Source of the DNA: Myxococcales bacterium
Lineage (GTDB): Bacteria > Myxococcota_A > Polyangia > Polyangiales > Polyangiaceae
Length of the DNA: 64,000 bases
Assembly: GCA_013297655.1 (NCBI GenBank)
Contig: JAAFHV010000005.1
Coordinates: 32,239 to 96,238, forward strand
Reading direction: 5' to 3'
Shown here: piece by piece, positions 53,561 to 61,772 of the stretch
How positions within the stretch are numbered: position 1 is the stretch's first letter
How the letters are laid out: every line of letters begins with the position of its first letter
Notes under the pieces: generated by a model
Told to the model about the DNA's origin: nothing
The model's input: only the letters and a program-made list of their open reading frames with translations
Database searches by the model: none
Position numbers and translations under genes: made by a program

Positions 53561-55485
53561 TGTGGGAGCTCCTTCACGGTAGACATGGCGGACGGCGAGG
53601 CCTCGCGCGCGCGGGCGAGGGATACACGTACGGGGTGCTCGAGCGGGAGATCGCCACGTCGCAGTTGCACGAATCCTTCGGTGTCGAGCCCGACGACCTC
53701 GACGTCGAACGAACGACCTCCCCCCGCCAGCGCGCGCCCCGCGGTGTAGGGCACCGTTAGCCGCTTTTCCCCTGCGAGAGAGAACACGACGAGCGATATC
53801 TCGGTGGCCGGAACGGTGCGCGGCTCGTGACTCGTGCACCAGAGGAGTCGGCCCTTGGCCGACGCGGCGAGAGGCTTCCACGCCAGCTCCGTAACGATAG
53901 GATCATAGAGGTTGCACGTGCTCGTGTCGCAGGTGCCGTCGTGGGAGCACGTCTTTATGGCTTCCCCGTCGTCCACCACGATCTCGACGTGGCGGGCCTT
54001 GGCCCTTCGGGCGGGTGAGTCTGCGTAGGGGTGACTCTCGTGCCGAGCCCCGCAACCCGTTACGCGCGGCGCTGCGATGTTCGTCACTTCTACAGTCGGG
54101 GGATCGACCGAGAGCGGTAGGACGCGAAATCCGCGCGCGATCAGCGGCTCTGGAGGCCATGCCTCGGGCATCGTGATCTGGTCCCCCGCGACGATATCTC
54201 GCCACTGCGACGGACCACGCAGCAAATGGGGATTGTCGTCTTCGAGCTCGCGTGCCCGCCCCGCGTGCCCCCTTCCAAAGGTGATCTCGGCCATCTTGGC
54301 GGGATAGATCGTCTCTCGTTCTTCGCTCGCCGATCGGACCACGAGCTTGTGGCGTAGGGCGCCCGCGGGGGCCGGGAGGGCCCCGAGCGCGCTGCGATAG
54401 CGATCGAACACGGCCCCCCAGTCGTCGTTCGTCCACTCGGCATCGGCAGGAGGGAGCGGGCGATCGGCGTGCGATGCCCATTCACGGAATGCTCGCTTCT
54501 CGTCCTCGTTGCCCGTCCTCGTCGCGAGCGAAGCCCACTCGTCGCGGGCCCCCGTTAGCAAATGTGCCACTCCCTCGGCCCGCTCACGAGACAACGAATC
54601 GTGGTGTCCGACGACATGAGCCTGGCGGCTACGTAGGAGCGAATGCGCGGCGCGGAGCGCGTCGATCCCGAGCACTACGGGGGCGCCATCGCGGAGCGCG
54701 GCGGGCGTTTGGAGCGGAACGAGGAGCGCGCCACTTGGAAAGAAGTGTTCGAGCTCCACGACGGTAAGGGTGCGGCGCTCGAGTTGGAAGGAGTGAGGCA
54801 CGCTCCGAGGTTTGACGACCAGGATGGTCCCGAGCTCCGTAGTAGGGAGTGGGCGCGCGCTTGCAATGCGGAGAGCGGGTCTCGGCGGAGGCTCTATCTC
54901 CAGCGGTGTCGTCGCGCGATGGATCGCGACTCCACACAGCGCACGTTCCTCCGTGCGCCTCGACGCGGCCCCTTGCCCGTTGAGTGGCAGTGAGATTGGC
55001 GACGTTCCCCTTGGGATCTCGAGATCGCAGCGGCCTCGCACGGGGCGCCCGAAGGCATCGAACAGCTCGATCGTGAGCTCGCCCATGAGCTCGTCGACGA
55101 CCCCGGGCGGCGGCGGCGGCGGCTCGTCGCCGGCGGGCTCCCAAACGAAGACCGCGGGCGCGGGGACTCTCGTGATCGTGAGCCGGCCGGTGGCGACGGC
55201 GCGAAGGAGGGAGAGCGTGATCCCTTCCGCGAGCTCCGCGCTGCACGAGTCGCCGGTCTCCGAGAGGTTGCGAAGGTGCTCTCGCCACGCGAGATCGCAC
55301 GAGACCTCCGCGCAAAAGCCGAGCATACGCGCGAGATCGCGCGTGCCGCGGTGCCGAACCAGACCGGCGAGCGACACGACAATGCCTGCAGCGACTCGCG
55401 CGCTGCCTTCGCGATCGGCGTCGGATCCGGGCCTGAGCGTCCATGCCCGACCGCACGAGTCCTCGACGATCACGCTCGGCGCCAT
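53557..55485 (-). CDS. OmpA-like/LysM-like protein heading the effector operon
   Basis: A 642-residue protein without a signal peptide. Residues 240-330 resemble an OmpA-type peptidoglycan-associating module ('SRQAHVVGHHDSLSRERAEGVAHLL', where standard members read GHTD...LSxxRA). Residues about 398-440 resemble LysM ('ITFGRGHAGRARELEDDNPHLLRGPSQW...GDQITMP'). The rest, including the first 230 residues and the Cys-rich 530-560 region, I do not recognise. Similar OmpA-plus-LysM proteins occur beside VgrG/PAAR genes in myxobacteria and may be cargo or wall-binding accessory proteins. It is first of four overlapping genes, divergent from vgrG. Its promoter and first 61 codons are duplicated, inverted, at 46150. 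Confidence 0.6.
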   Translation of the reverse strand: MAPSVIVEDSCGRAWTLRPGSDADREGSARVAAGIVVSLAGLVRHRGTRDLARMLGFCAEVSCDLAWREHLRNLSETGDSCSAELAEGITLSLLRAVATGRLTITRVPAPAVFVWEPAGDEPPPPPPGVVDELMGELTIELFDAFGRPVRGRCDLEIPRGTSPISLPLNGQGAASRRTEERALCGVAIHRATTPLEIEPPPRPALRIASARPLPTTELGTILVVKPRSVPHSFQLERRTLTVVELEHFFPSGALLVPLQTPAALRDGAPVVLGIDALRAAHSLLRSRQAHVVGHHDSLSRERAEGVAHLLTGARDEWASLATRTGNEDEKRAFREWASHADRPLPPADAEWTNDDWGAVFDRYRSALGALPAPAGALRHKLVVRSASEERETIYPAKMAEITFGRGHAGRARELEDDNPHLLRGPSQWRDIVAGDQITMPEAWPPEPLIARGFRVLPLSVDPPTVEVTNIAAPRVTGCGARHESHPYADSPARRAKARHVEIVVDDGEAIKTCSHDGTCDTSTCNLYDPIVTELAWKPLAASAKGRLLWCTSHEPRTVPATEISLVVFSLAGEKRLTVPYTAGRALAGGGRSFDVEVVGLDTEGFVQLRRGDLPLEHPVRVSLARAREASPSAMSTVKELPQ

Positions 55486-55568
55486 TCGACTTAGGTAACG
55501 CCCTCGGCCGCGCAGACAAGGCAGGCCGAGTGCCCACTCACCGGCCTCTCGCCGCGCGTCGGGCGCCG
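55303..55568 (-). repeat. Inverted duplication, right copy
   Basis: Partner of 46150-46415 in opposite orientation, about 9.2 kb away. It spans the start of the OmpA/LysM-like gene and 83 bases of its upstream region, so both promoter-proximal sequences are conserved. Confidence 0.85.
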
Positions 55569-55895
55569 ACGCGACGGGCAGGTGGGTCGGAGAGCGGCTT
55601 CCGGGTGCAGACCCTCACCGCGCTGGCGAACGTCGAGCGCGGGGGTCGAAGTGGTCATGAGACGAACGTGCTCTGACTCCGACACGCGCGATCGCCAGGA
55701 GATGCCGTGCCGGGCCCCGGGCCTACATCCGCTGGCACGGGACCCGAGAGCCGCCCTCGCCCGCACGCTCTCGCCCGCTTCGCGCATGCCCGACAGACAC
55801 GTCGCGCGAGAGCCCTTACCGATAGAGCAGGGCGCACGGCGCGTCCGAGAATGGGCTCCAAGGGGCGCGCGGCATCTGCGCGATTGGCAAGTTCG
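55486..55895. promoter_or_regulatory. Divergent promoter region between the two effector arms
   Basis: 410 bases with no gene I can support. The first 83 belong to the inverted duplication and should include the promoter of the minus-strand operon; the rest should carry the vgrG promoter. I found no clear -24/-12 sigma-54 site and no strong dyad. Confidence 0.5.
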
Positions 55896-58214
55896 ATGAG
55901 CGACGAAGTGACCAGTATGTTCGGTCAGATCGACGAGATTCGCGTGTCGCTCTCGGTCGAGGGCCAAGGCGACAAGGCGTGGAAGGTGGTCTCGTTCCAC
56001 GGAGTCGACACGATCTCGGAGCTGTCGTCGTTCGCGGTGGTGCTCCTCACGTCGGCCGAGACGGCAGAGGCTCTCGACGATCTCCTCGGACGGGAGGCAC
56101 ACTTCGTGGTGTCGCGCGCGACTCCAGACGCGCCGACACACGACTTTCGCGGCATCGTCGAGGAGGTGTTTCCGGGGGGCGTGGCGGTCGGAAAGAACTT
56201 GCGCCACACCACGGTTCGGCTCGTCCCGCGCCTCTCCGAGCTCTTCCATACGCAGGGGTGCCGTGTCTTTCAGAACGTCACGGTGGTCGACATCGCGCGC
56301 TCTCTCTTCAAGCTCTGGCAAATCGAGCTCGAGGCGCGCCTGCACCCCGAGCCGCTCGTTCGTGAGTACTGCACGCAAGTGAACGAGAGCGATTACCATT
56401 TTGTTGCGCGTATCCTCGCCGAGGAGGGGATTCACTATTATATCGAGCACGGGCCGGAGAAGTCGGTCGTGGTGCTCGTCAACCAGCCGCGGGGCTACGA
56501 TCCTATCGTCGGCGAGGCGACTCTCCCCTTTCGTGATGCCGGTGGCGCGCTGACGGTGGACCACGTGAAGAGCATTCGCAGGGAGCGGCGCGTCCGCGTC
56601 GGCTCGGTCGCGCACCGTGACTACAACTTCGTGAAGCCCGGACGGGAGATGACATCGCGCGAAGAGACGCCAATGCCCGACGCGCCGGCGATGCTGGGGG
56701 CGAGGGAATTTTACGAGTATCCGGGCCAGTACGTGGACCCTGACGAGGAGAGCGCGGGGGTGGCGGCGGAGGTCCAGCGGCCAACGCGCTCGGGGATGGT
56801 GCGTGCGCGAATGCGTCTCGAGGAGAAGCGCTCTTCGGCTCTCACGTTCACGCTCACGAGCACGTCGCTCCGGCTGCGCGTGGGGCGTGTGTTCGAGATC
56901 GCGGACCATGCGGACGCGCAGTTCAATCGCAAGTACCTCGTCACGGACGTTGTGTTCGGCGGCCAGGGCGGCGGGAACGTGGCGCTCGAGCGGGGTGATC
57001 GAATCGCGGCTTCGGCGATCGAGCTCCGGGTCACGGCGGTGCCGGCGGAGACGAGAATTCGCCCGGTGGTGAAGCCGAAGCCGAAGGCTCACTTGCGAAC
57101 TGCGCTCGTGGTCGGTCCGAAGGCTGACGAGCCGAACGTCGATGAGTATGGCCGAATTCGCATTCAGTTCGCGTGGGATCGCGAGGGCCAGCACGACGAC
57201 AAGAGCTCGTGTTGGGTCCGAATGGCCACTCCGGTCGCGCATCACAATCAAGGCAGCTACACCGCTCACCGGGTGGGGGCGGAGGTGTTGGTCGACTTTC
57301 TCGACGGCGACGTGGACCGGCCGGTGGTGGTGAGCGCGCTCTACAACGGCGACAACCGGCAACCGCAGGCGCTCCCCGCCGACGCGACGCGAGCGGTGCT
57401 CTATCGCGGTCTGAGCGTACCCGGAAACAAGGGCAAGAACGAGATCTCCTGCGAGGACCGCGCGGGCAAAGAAGAGATCTTCCTTCACGCGCAGAGGGAC
57501 CTGAACGAGACGATTCTCAGGAGTCATTCGGAGTCGATCGGCGCCAGTCAATCGACGAGCGTAGGGGCCGCGCAGAGCGTGAGCGTGGGTGCGGCGCAGA
57601 GCATCAGCGTGGGCGCCAATCGAAGCGTGACGGTCAAGGGAAACGAGGAGATCGGCGTAACGGGCAGTCGCTCCGAGAAGGTCGACGGCGGCGAGAGCGT
57701 GACGGTGAAGTCGGGTCGCGCCCACACCGTGGCGAGCGGGAATGATTCGCTGGTGGTCGCGGGCGGGGATCGTCGCGTTACGGCTTCGTCGATGTACATG
57801 CTCAAGGCGGACGGGATCATGGAGCAGGCAGCGACGATTGTAGACATCGACGCGGGCACTTCGATCACGATCCACCACGGCGGGGACTCGACGCTCGTGT
57901 TGAAAGCCGGAGAGGCGACGATCGGCACGACCTCGAAGATCGTGCTCTCGAATCCGTCCGGGACCATCACCCTCGCAGACAACAAGGTTCAGATTGGAGC
58001 AACGAGTGAGATTGTCCTGAGCGCGGGCGGCGCGAAGCTGTCGCTCTCGAGTGATGGAACGGTGGCGGTCTCTGGTCCGGCGTCCGTGGGGCTCAAATCC
58101 GGTGGGTCGACGCTCAAGCTAGAGCCGGCGACGGCAGTCGTGAGCGGCTCGGCCGTAAACCTGAGCGCATCGGGGCACATGGAAATATCTGGCGCGCTCG
58201 TGAAGATCAACTGA
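55896..58214 (+). CDS. vgrG: Type VI secretion spike protein VgrG
   Basis: A 772-residue VgrG. The gp27-like part opens with 'IRVSLSVEGQGDKAWKVVSFHGVDTISELSSFAV' and includes 'YCTQVNESDYHFVARILAEEGIHYYIEHG'. The gp5-like OB fold is 'YGRIRIQFAWDREGQHDDKSSCWVRMATPVA', and 'GAEVLVDFLDGDVDRPVVVSALYNGDN' follows. From about 535 a triple beta-helix region repeats 'SVGAAQSVSVGAAQSISVGA' with short Val/Ser/Gly units to the end. No extra C-terminal enzyme is present, so effectors are probably carried by PAAR and adaptors encoded downstream. The ATG at 55896 fits the family; the ATG at 55917 is a weaker choice. Confidence 0.95.
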   Translation: MSDEVTSMFGQIDEIRVSLSVEGQGDKAWKVVSFHGVDTISELSSFAVVLLTSAETAEALDDLLGREAHFVVSRATPDAPTHDFRGIVEEVFPGGVAVGKNLRHTTVRLVPRLSELFHTQGCRVFQNVTVVDIARSLFKLWQIELEARLHPEPLVREYCTQVNESDYHFVARILAEEGIHYYIEHGPEKSVVVLVNQPRGYDPIVGEATLPFRDAGGALTVDHVKSIRRERRVRVGSVAHRDYNFVKPGREMTSREETPMPDAPAMLGAREFYEYPGQYVDPDEESAGVAAEVQRPTRSGMVRARMRLEEKRSSALTFTLTSTSLRLRVGRVFEIADHADAQFNRKYLVTDVVFGGQGGGNVALERGDRIAASAIELRVTAVPAETRIRPVVKPKPKAHLRTALVVGPKADEPNVDEYGRIRIQFAWDREGQHDDKSSCWVRMATPVAHHNQGSYTAHRVGAEVLVDFLDGDVDRPVVVSALYNGDNRQPQALPADATRAVLYRGLSVPGNKGKNEISCEDRAGKEEIFLHAQRDLNETILRSHSESIGASQSTSVGAAQSVSVGAAQSISVGANRSVTVKGNEEIGVTGSRSEKVDGGESVTVKSGRAHTVASGNDSLVVAGGDRRVTASSMYMLKADGIMEQAATIVDIDAGTSITIHHGGDSTLVLKAGEATIGTTSKIVLSNPSGTITLADNKVQIGATSEIVLSAGGAKLSLSSDGTVAVSGPASVGLKSGGSTLKLEPATAVVSGSAVNLSASGHMEISGALVKIN

Positions 58215-58246
58215 CAACCACCGCCCCAATCGAACGAGCAATCCTC

Positions 58247-59485
58247 ATGCTTTCCTCTCCGCTCGAGGTACTGCGCGACAGAATCGCAGCGCACATCTCC
58301 CAGGAAGACCATCCACTTCTGGTGCTCACCTCGTTCGACGAGGAAGTCCCGACGATCGCTCGCGTCGTGGATCAAATCGACGGCGGATCTCCGGCCGACA
58401 TCGTGTTCCTTCACTCCGACACGGCGGGGGAGCTCGGCGCCTATGTCGACGGCCTGGCGACCGCTGTGAGTGCGCAGGTCGAGGAGGTCAATCATGCTCG
58501 GACGGCCTCCAACCTCCCCGGCTTCGAGCCCATGCCCCCTGCTTCCTCGGGCAGCGCCCCCGCGACGCGGCTCCGCGCGCTCGTGACGCATATCGTGCGG
58601 TGGCTTCCGGACGGAGACAACCGCCTGGTCCTCGCGTTCCTGCCGGACACAATCAGCGATCGAGCGGGATACGCGAGTGCGATTGGCGCGCTCCTCGGAG
58701 CAGACCCGAGTGTGGTCCGGCGGGTTCGTCTCATCGTTCGTGACGACGTAAGAACTCCGTTCCTGCGCGAAGCCCTCGCGCGCGCCGGATACCGCGGCGC
58801 GATACACGCCTTCAGTAGGGTGACGGTTGGAGACATCGCCGACCATGTTGCCCTTCAAGTGGGGGATCGTGCCGCCCCGCCAGCGAGACGCATGAACGCG
58901 CTTCTTCAGTGCGCGGTGCTCGACTTCGCGCTCGGGCGCTACGAGGCCGCAATGGATAAATACGGCCTGCTCTATACCTACTATGATGCCCATCGCGTTC
59001 ACGAGCTAAAGGCGCTCGTGGTGAAGTCTGTCGCGGACGTGCTTGCGCGCCTCGAGCGGAGTGACGCCGCACGAGACAAGTACCTCCAGGCCCTCGAGAT
59101 CGCGAGCGACGCCTGCTCGCTGATGCTCGTGCTCCAAATCACGAGCGCGCTCGGCGACCTGGCGACCCGGCGCGGTGCGTACGGGGAGGCCGATGTGAGC
59201 TATTCGTTGTCTGCCGACGCGGCGGAGAAGCTCGGCCTTGCGCACGCTCGCGCCGACGCGCTCTCGCGCGCGGCGTCGGCTCGTGTCGAGGGCGGGGACC
59301 TGAGCCGCGCCGTCGCCGCTTGGACGGTCGCAGCGAACGTCTCCCGCGAGTCGGACTATCCCGCACGGCTCACCCAGGTGCTCGGCTCGCTCCGCGACAT
59401 CGCGAAGCATGCTGGTCATCGAGATATCGCCGCTAGCTACGAGTCGGAGCGCGCACGAGTGGCCACGACCGGGAGGTGCGTATGA
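58247..59485 (+). CDS. TPR-containing protein in the VgrG operon (adaptor candidate)
   Basis: A 412-residue cytoplasmic protein. The N-terminal 210 residues show an alternating strand/helix pattern with 'LLVLTSFDEEVPTIARVVDQI', 'ADIVFLHSDT' and 'NRLVLAFLPDTISD', as in a P-loop-like or STAND-like fold, but with no Walker A. The C-terminal half is TPR-like ('LLQCAVLDFALGRYEAAMDKYGLL', 'ERSDAARDKYLQALEIASDA', 'TRRGAYGEADVSYSLSADAAEKLG'). It lies 33 bases after vgrG and overlaps the PAAR gene by four (ATGA). An adaptor or chaperone that loads cargo onto VgrG is a reasonable inference; it does not match the DUF4123 or DUF2169 adaptors that I know. Confidence 0.6.
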   Translation: MLSSPLEVLRDRIAAHISQEDHPLLVLTSFDEEVPTIARVVDQIDGGSPADIVFLHSDTAGELGAYVDGLATAVSAQVEEVNHARTASNLPGFEPMPPASSGSAPATRLRALVTHIVRWLPDGDNRLVLAFLPDTISDRAGYASAIGALLGADPSVVRRVRLIVRDDVRTPFLREALARAGYRGAIHAFSRVTVGDIADHVALQVGDRAAPPARRMNALLQCAVLDFALGRYEAAMDKYGLLYTYYDAHRVHELKALVVKSVADVLARLERSDAARDKYLQALEIASDACSLMLVLQITSALGDLATRRGAYGEADVSYSLSADAAEKLGLAHARADALSRAASARVEGGDLSRAVAAWTVAANVSRESDYPARLTQVLGSLRDIAKHAGHRDIAASYESERARVATTGRCV

Positions 59486-60612
59486 GCTCGGCAGCGAAGC
59501 CTCCGGCGGCGCCGCAAGCTCGGTCTGGGGAGTCTGGACTTACCGCCCAGCCTGCCGGAGAGCGGGCACCTACGCCGCTCCTCGCACGGGAATCGGGAAA
59601 CGTCGTCACGAACGCCGCGGCAGACGTCGTGAACCGGATAGCCGCTCCCTTCCAGACACTGAACGATCCAAAGGTCACGTCGTTCGAGAAGGCTCAGCGG
59701 GTGGTGGCCGCGGCGGCGTCGCTGCCGAAGGCTCCGATCGACTTCCTCAATAACGCGTTCGCCCGCGCCACAGATGGCATCTCGAAGGCGTTGCCCTCGT
59801 TCAATGCGGCCATCGTCGGGAGCCCCGTCCTCGGGATACCTCACACCCACACCCATCCTCCGGCGATGCCCAACCCATTGCCGGCCTTCGGTATGATCAT
59901 CACCGGGTGCCCCACGGTACTGATCGGGGGGCTCCCGGCCGCGCGCTCGGGCGACTTCGGTATCGCGCCTACCTGCGGCGCCGCCACTCCCATCTTCGAG
60001 ATATGCACCGGCTCGAGTAAAGTCTTCATTGGTGGCGGGCGCGCCGCGCGCATGGGGGACTTTACGCGGCAGTGCCTCCCCACCCCGCCCGAAGGTGGGA
60101 ACGCCGCTGCCGCCGCTGCGTCGAAGCTCGCGAAGGCAGTGAAAGCAGCGTCGAAAGGGGCCGAGCTCCTCGGAAAGCTATCTACCGCCCTGGGGGCTGT
60201 CGCGGCTGTAAAGAAGGTCGCAGACACCCAAGCCGCGGCCGGCGCTGCGAGCGACGCCGCTGCTGCCGCCGCAGACGCCGGAGCTGCCGGCGCGGCAGAA
60301 GCAAGCGCCGAGGCCGCCACGGCAGGAGCAGAGGCAGCGGCAGCAGGCCTCGCTGCGGCCATGGTGGGTGCGGATATCGCCATGGAGGTCGCCAAGGCAG
60401 CCTTAGGCAAGTTGGTCGGGAAGGACCCGGGCGCTCCCATGTGTGTCGGCGCCGTGCTTTGGGGGCCTCCGAAAGTCGTTATCGGAGGCTTTTCGATGCC
60501 GAGCTGGAGTGACATCGCCAAAGGTCTCATGAAGCTCGTGAAGGGGCTCGCGAGCGCGGCTCGCGGCGGCGCCAACACGGGCGGTGAGTCCAGTCAAGCG
60601 TGTGACGGATGA
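59482..60612 (+). CDS. PAAR-like spike-tip protein with Ala-rich C-terminal region
   Basis: A 376-residue protein. Residues about 105-190 are a PAAR-like domain with Gly/Pro turns and His/Cys that can bind the tip metal: 'GIPHTHTHPPAMPNPLPA', 'TVLIGGLPAARSGD', 'VFIGGGRAARMGDFTRQC'. Residues 205-300 are very Ala-rich and helical, like transmembrane or chaperone-bound segments of T6SS effectors. A second short PAAR-like turn ('CVGAVLWGPPKVVIGGF') follows. GGGAGG lies before the ATG at 59482, which overlaps the previous stop, and the stop overlaps the next start. It probably sharpens the VgrG tip and links to the Rhs cargo. Confidence 0.82.
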   Translation: MSSAAKPPAAPQARSGESGLTAQPAGERAPTPLLARESGNVVTNAAADVVNRIAAPFQTLNDPKVTSFEKAQRVVAAAASLPKAPIDFLNNAFARATDGISKALPSFNAAIVGSPVLGIPHTHTHPPAMPNPLPAFGMIITGCPTVLIGGLPAARSGDFGIAPTCGAATPIFEICTGSSKVFIGGGRAARMGDFTRQCLPTPPEGGNAAAAAASKLAKAVKAASKGAELLGKLSTALGAVAAVKKVADTQAAAGAASDAAAAAADAGAAGAAEASAEAATAGAEAAAAGLAAAMVGADIAMEVAKAALGKLVGKDPGAPMCVGAVLWGPPKVVIGGFSMPSWSDIAKGLMKLVKGLASAARGGANTGGESSQACDG

Positions 60613-61772
60613 ACACCACATTCCACTACCCGAGCGTTGCGTACTTCGATTACGCCTCCGCGTTTCCACCGGCCGCCACCGCGCTCGAGGCGATGGCGCG
60701 CGCCGCCCGCGAGTCTTGGGGGCACCCGGGAGCGCTTCACGCGCACGGCGCACGAGCAAGGATGGCGCTCGATTACGCGCGCCGCGAGGTCGCCGCGTAC
60801 CTCGGGACGACGTGGCAAGAGGTGGTGTTCGCGTCTACGGCGAGGAGCGCACTTCGGCTCGGGCTCTCGACCTTGCTCCGCGACCTCTCCCCAGACGCAC
60901 GGATCGTCGCGAGTCGGCAAGATCACCCGGCGCTCCTGCGGATGCTCGAGGAGCTCGGCTCCACGCGGCCCGTGGACTACCTCGCTCTGCCGGGAGGCCA
61001 GCCTGACGCCGAGGATGTGCAGCGCCTGGCTTCGGCGTCGGCGGTGGTGCTTTCGCTCGTGAATCACGAGCTCGGCACCGCAAATCGTTCTGTGCTCGAA
61101 GCCGTCCCTCCAAATGCGCTTCGGCTCGTCGATGCCGTGCAGGCGGCGGCCTGGCTCGACTTGAGCTGGCTTAACGACGAGCGGACGTACTACGCCATGG
61201 GTGGCGCGAAGCTCGGGGCGCCCGGGAGCGCGGTCCTGCGCGTGCCAGCGCGGGTGTTCTACGAGTCGCGTTCAGAGAAACGACCAATCGAGAGCGACGA
61301 CGCCCCGTGGCTCGCGTCGGTTGGGCTCGGTGCCGTGTGCGCCGAGAGGGCACCTCGACGCTCGGTGTACCTCGATGCTGCTCGGGAGCGGGCCCGTGAG
61401 CTGCAGAGTCTCTTTCGTGGGATGGATATCGCTTCGTGGCGGAATGGCCATGATGACCTGCACGCGGGGCCTATTGTGAATGTCTCGTTTCACGGTGTTC
61501 CCGGAAAATCTCTCGCGAGCGCGCTTGGCCTCGAAGGTATCGCGATCTCGCACACCTCGGCCTGCCAAGCCACGCGCGCCGAAGCGTCGCCCGTGGTCCG
61601 CGCAGCCTACCCCGCCGAGCCATGGCGCGCGATCGAGGCGACTCGTTGGGCGGTATCCGAGCTGGTGACCGACGAAGACATGGCACGGGTGGCCAAAGCG
61701 CTGCCCAGGGCGCTCGGGTCCAGCCGCGACCCGGTGCCGCGCCCCCTGCCGAAGAGGGGGGGAGCCCCGTGA
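60609..61772 (+). CDS. Cysteine-desulfurase-like (class V aminotransferase) protein in the T6SS operon
   Basis: A 387-residue PLP-dependent enzyme of the NifS/IscS type. 'VAYFDYASAFPP', 'HPGALHAHG', the PLP-stacking His in 'ASRQDHPALL', 'SLVNHELGT', 'LVDAVQAAAWLDL', the PLP lysine in 'AMGGAKLGAPGSAVLRV' (the usual His before it is Ala) and the active-site Cys in 'SHTSACQATRAEASPVVRA' are all present. So the key residues for cysteine desulfuration are kept. It overlaps the PAAR gene (ATGA) and the Rhs gene (GTGA), so it belongs to the effector operon. A desulfurase between PAAR and Rhs is unusual: it could be an effector, modify the toxin, or be a repurposed adaptor. Confidence 0.75.
   Translation: MNTTFHYPSVAYFDYASAFPPAATALEAMARAARESWGHPGALHAHGARARMALDYARREVAAYLGTTWQEVVFASTARSALRLGLSTLLRDLSPDARIVASRQDHPALLRMLEELGSTRPVDYLALPGGQPDAEDVQRLASASAVVLSLVNHELGTANRSVLEAVPPNALRLVDAVQAAAWLDLSWLNDERTYYAMGGAKLGAPGSAVLRVPARVFYESRSEKRPIESDDAPWLASVGLGAVCAERAPRRSVYLDAARERARELQSLFRGMDIASWRNGHDDLHAGPIVNVSFHGVPGKSLASALGLEGIAISHTSACQATRAEASPVVRAAYPAEPWRAIEATRWAVSELVTDEDMARVAKALPRALGSSRDPVPRPLPKRGGAP

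Noticed and set aside
55491..57878. A 795-codon minus-strand frame opposite vgrG
   Set aside because: The VgrG frame has unmistakable gp27/gp5 motifs; the antisense frame is Arg/His/Asp-rich without any recognisable segment.
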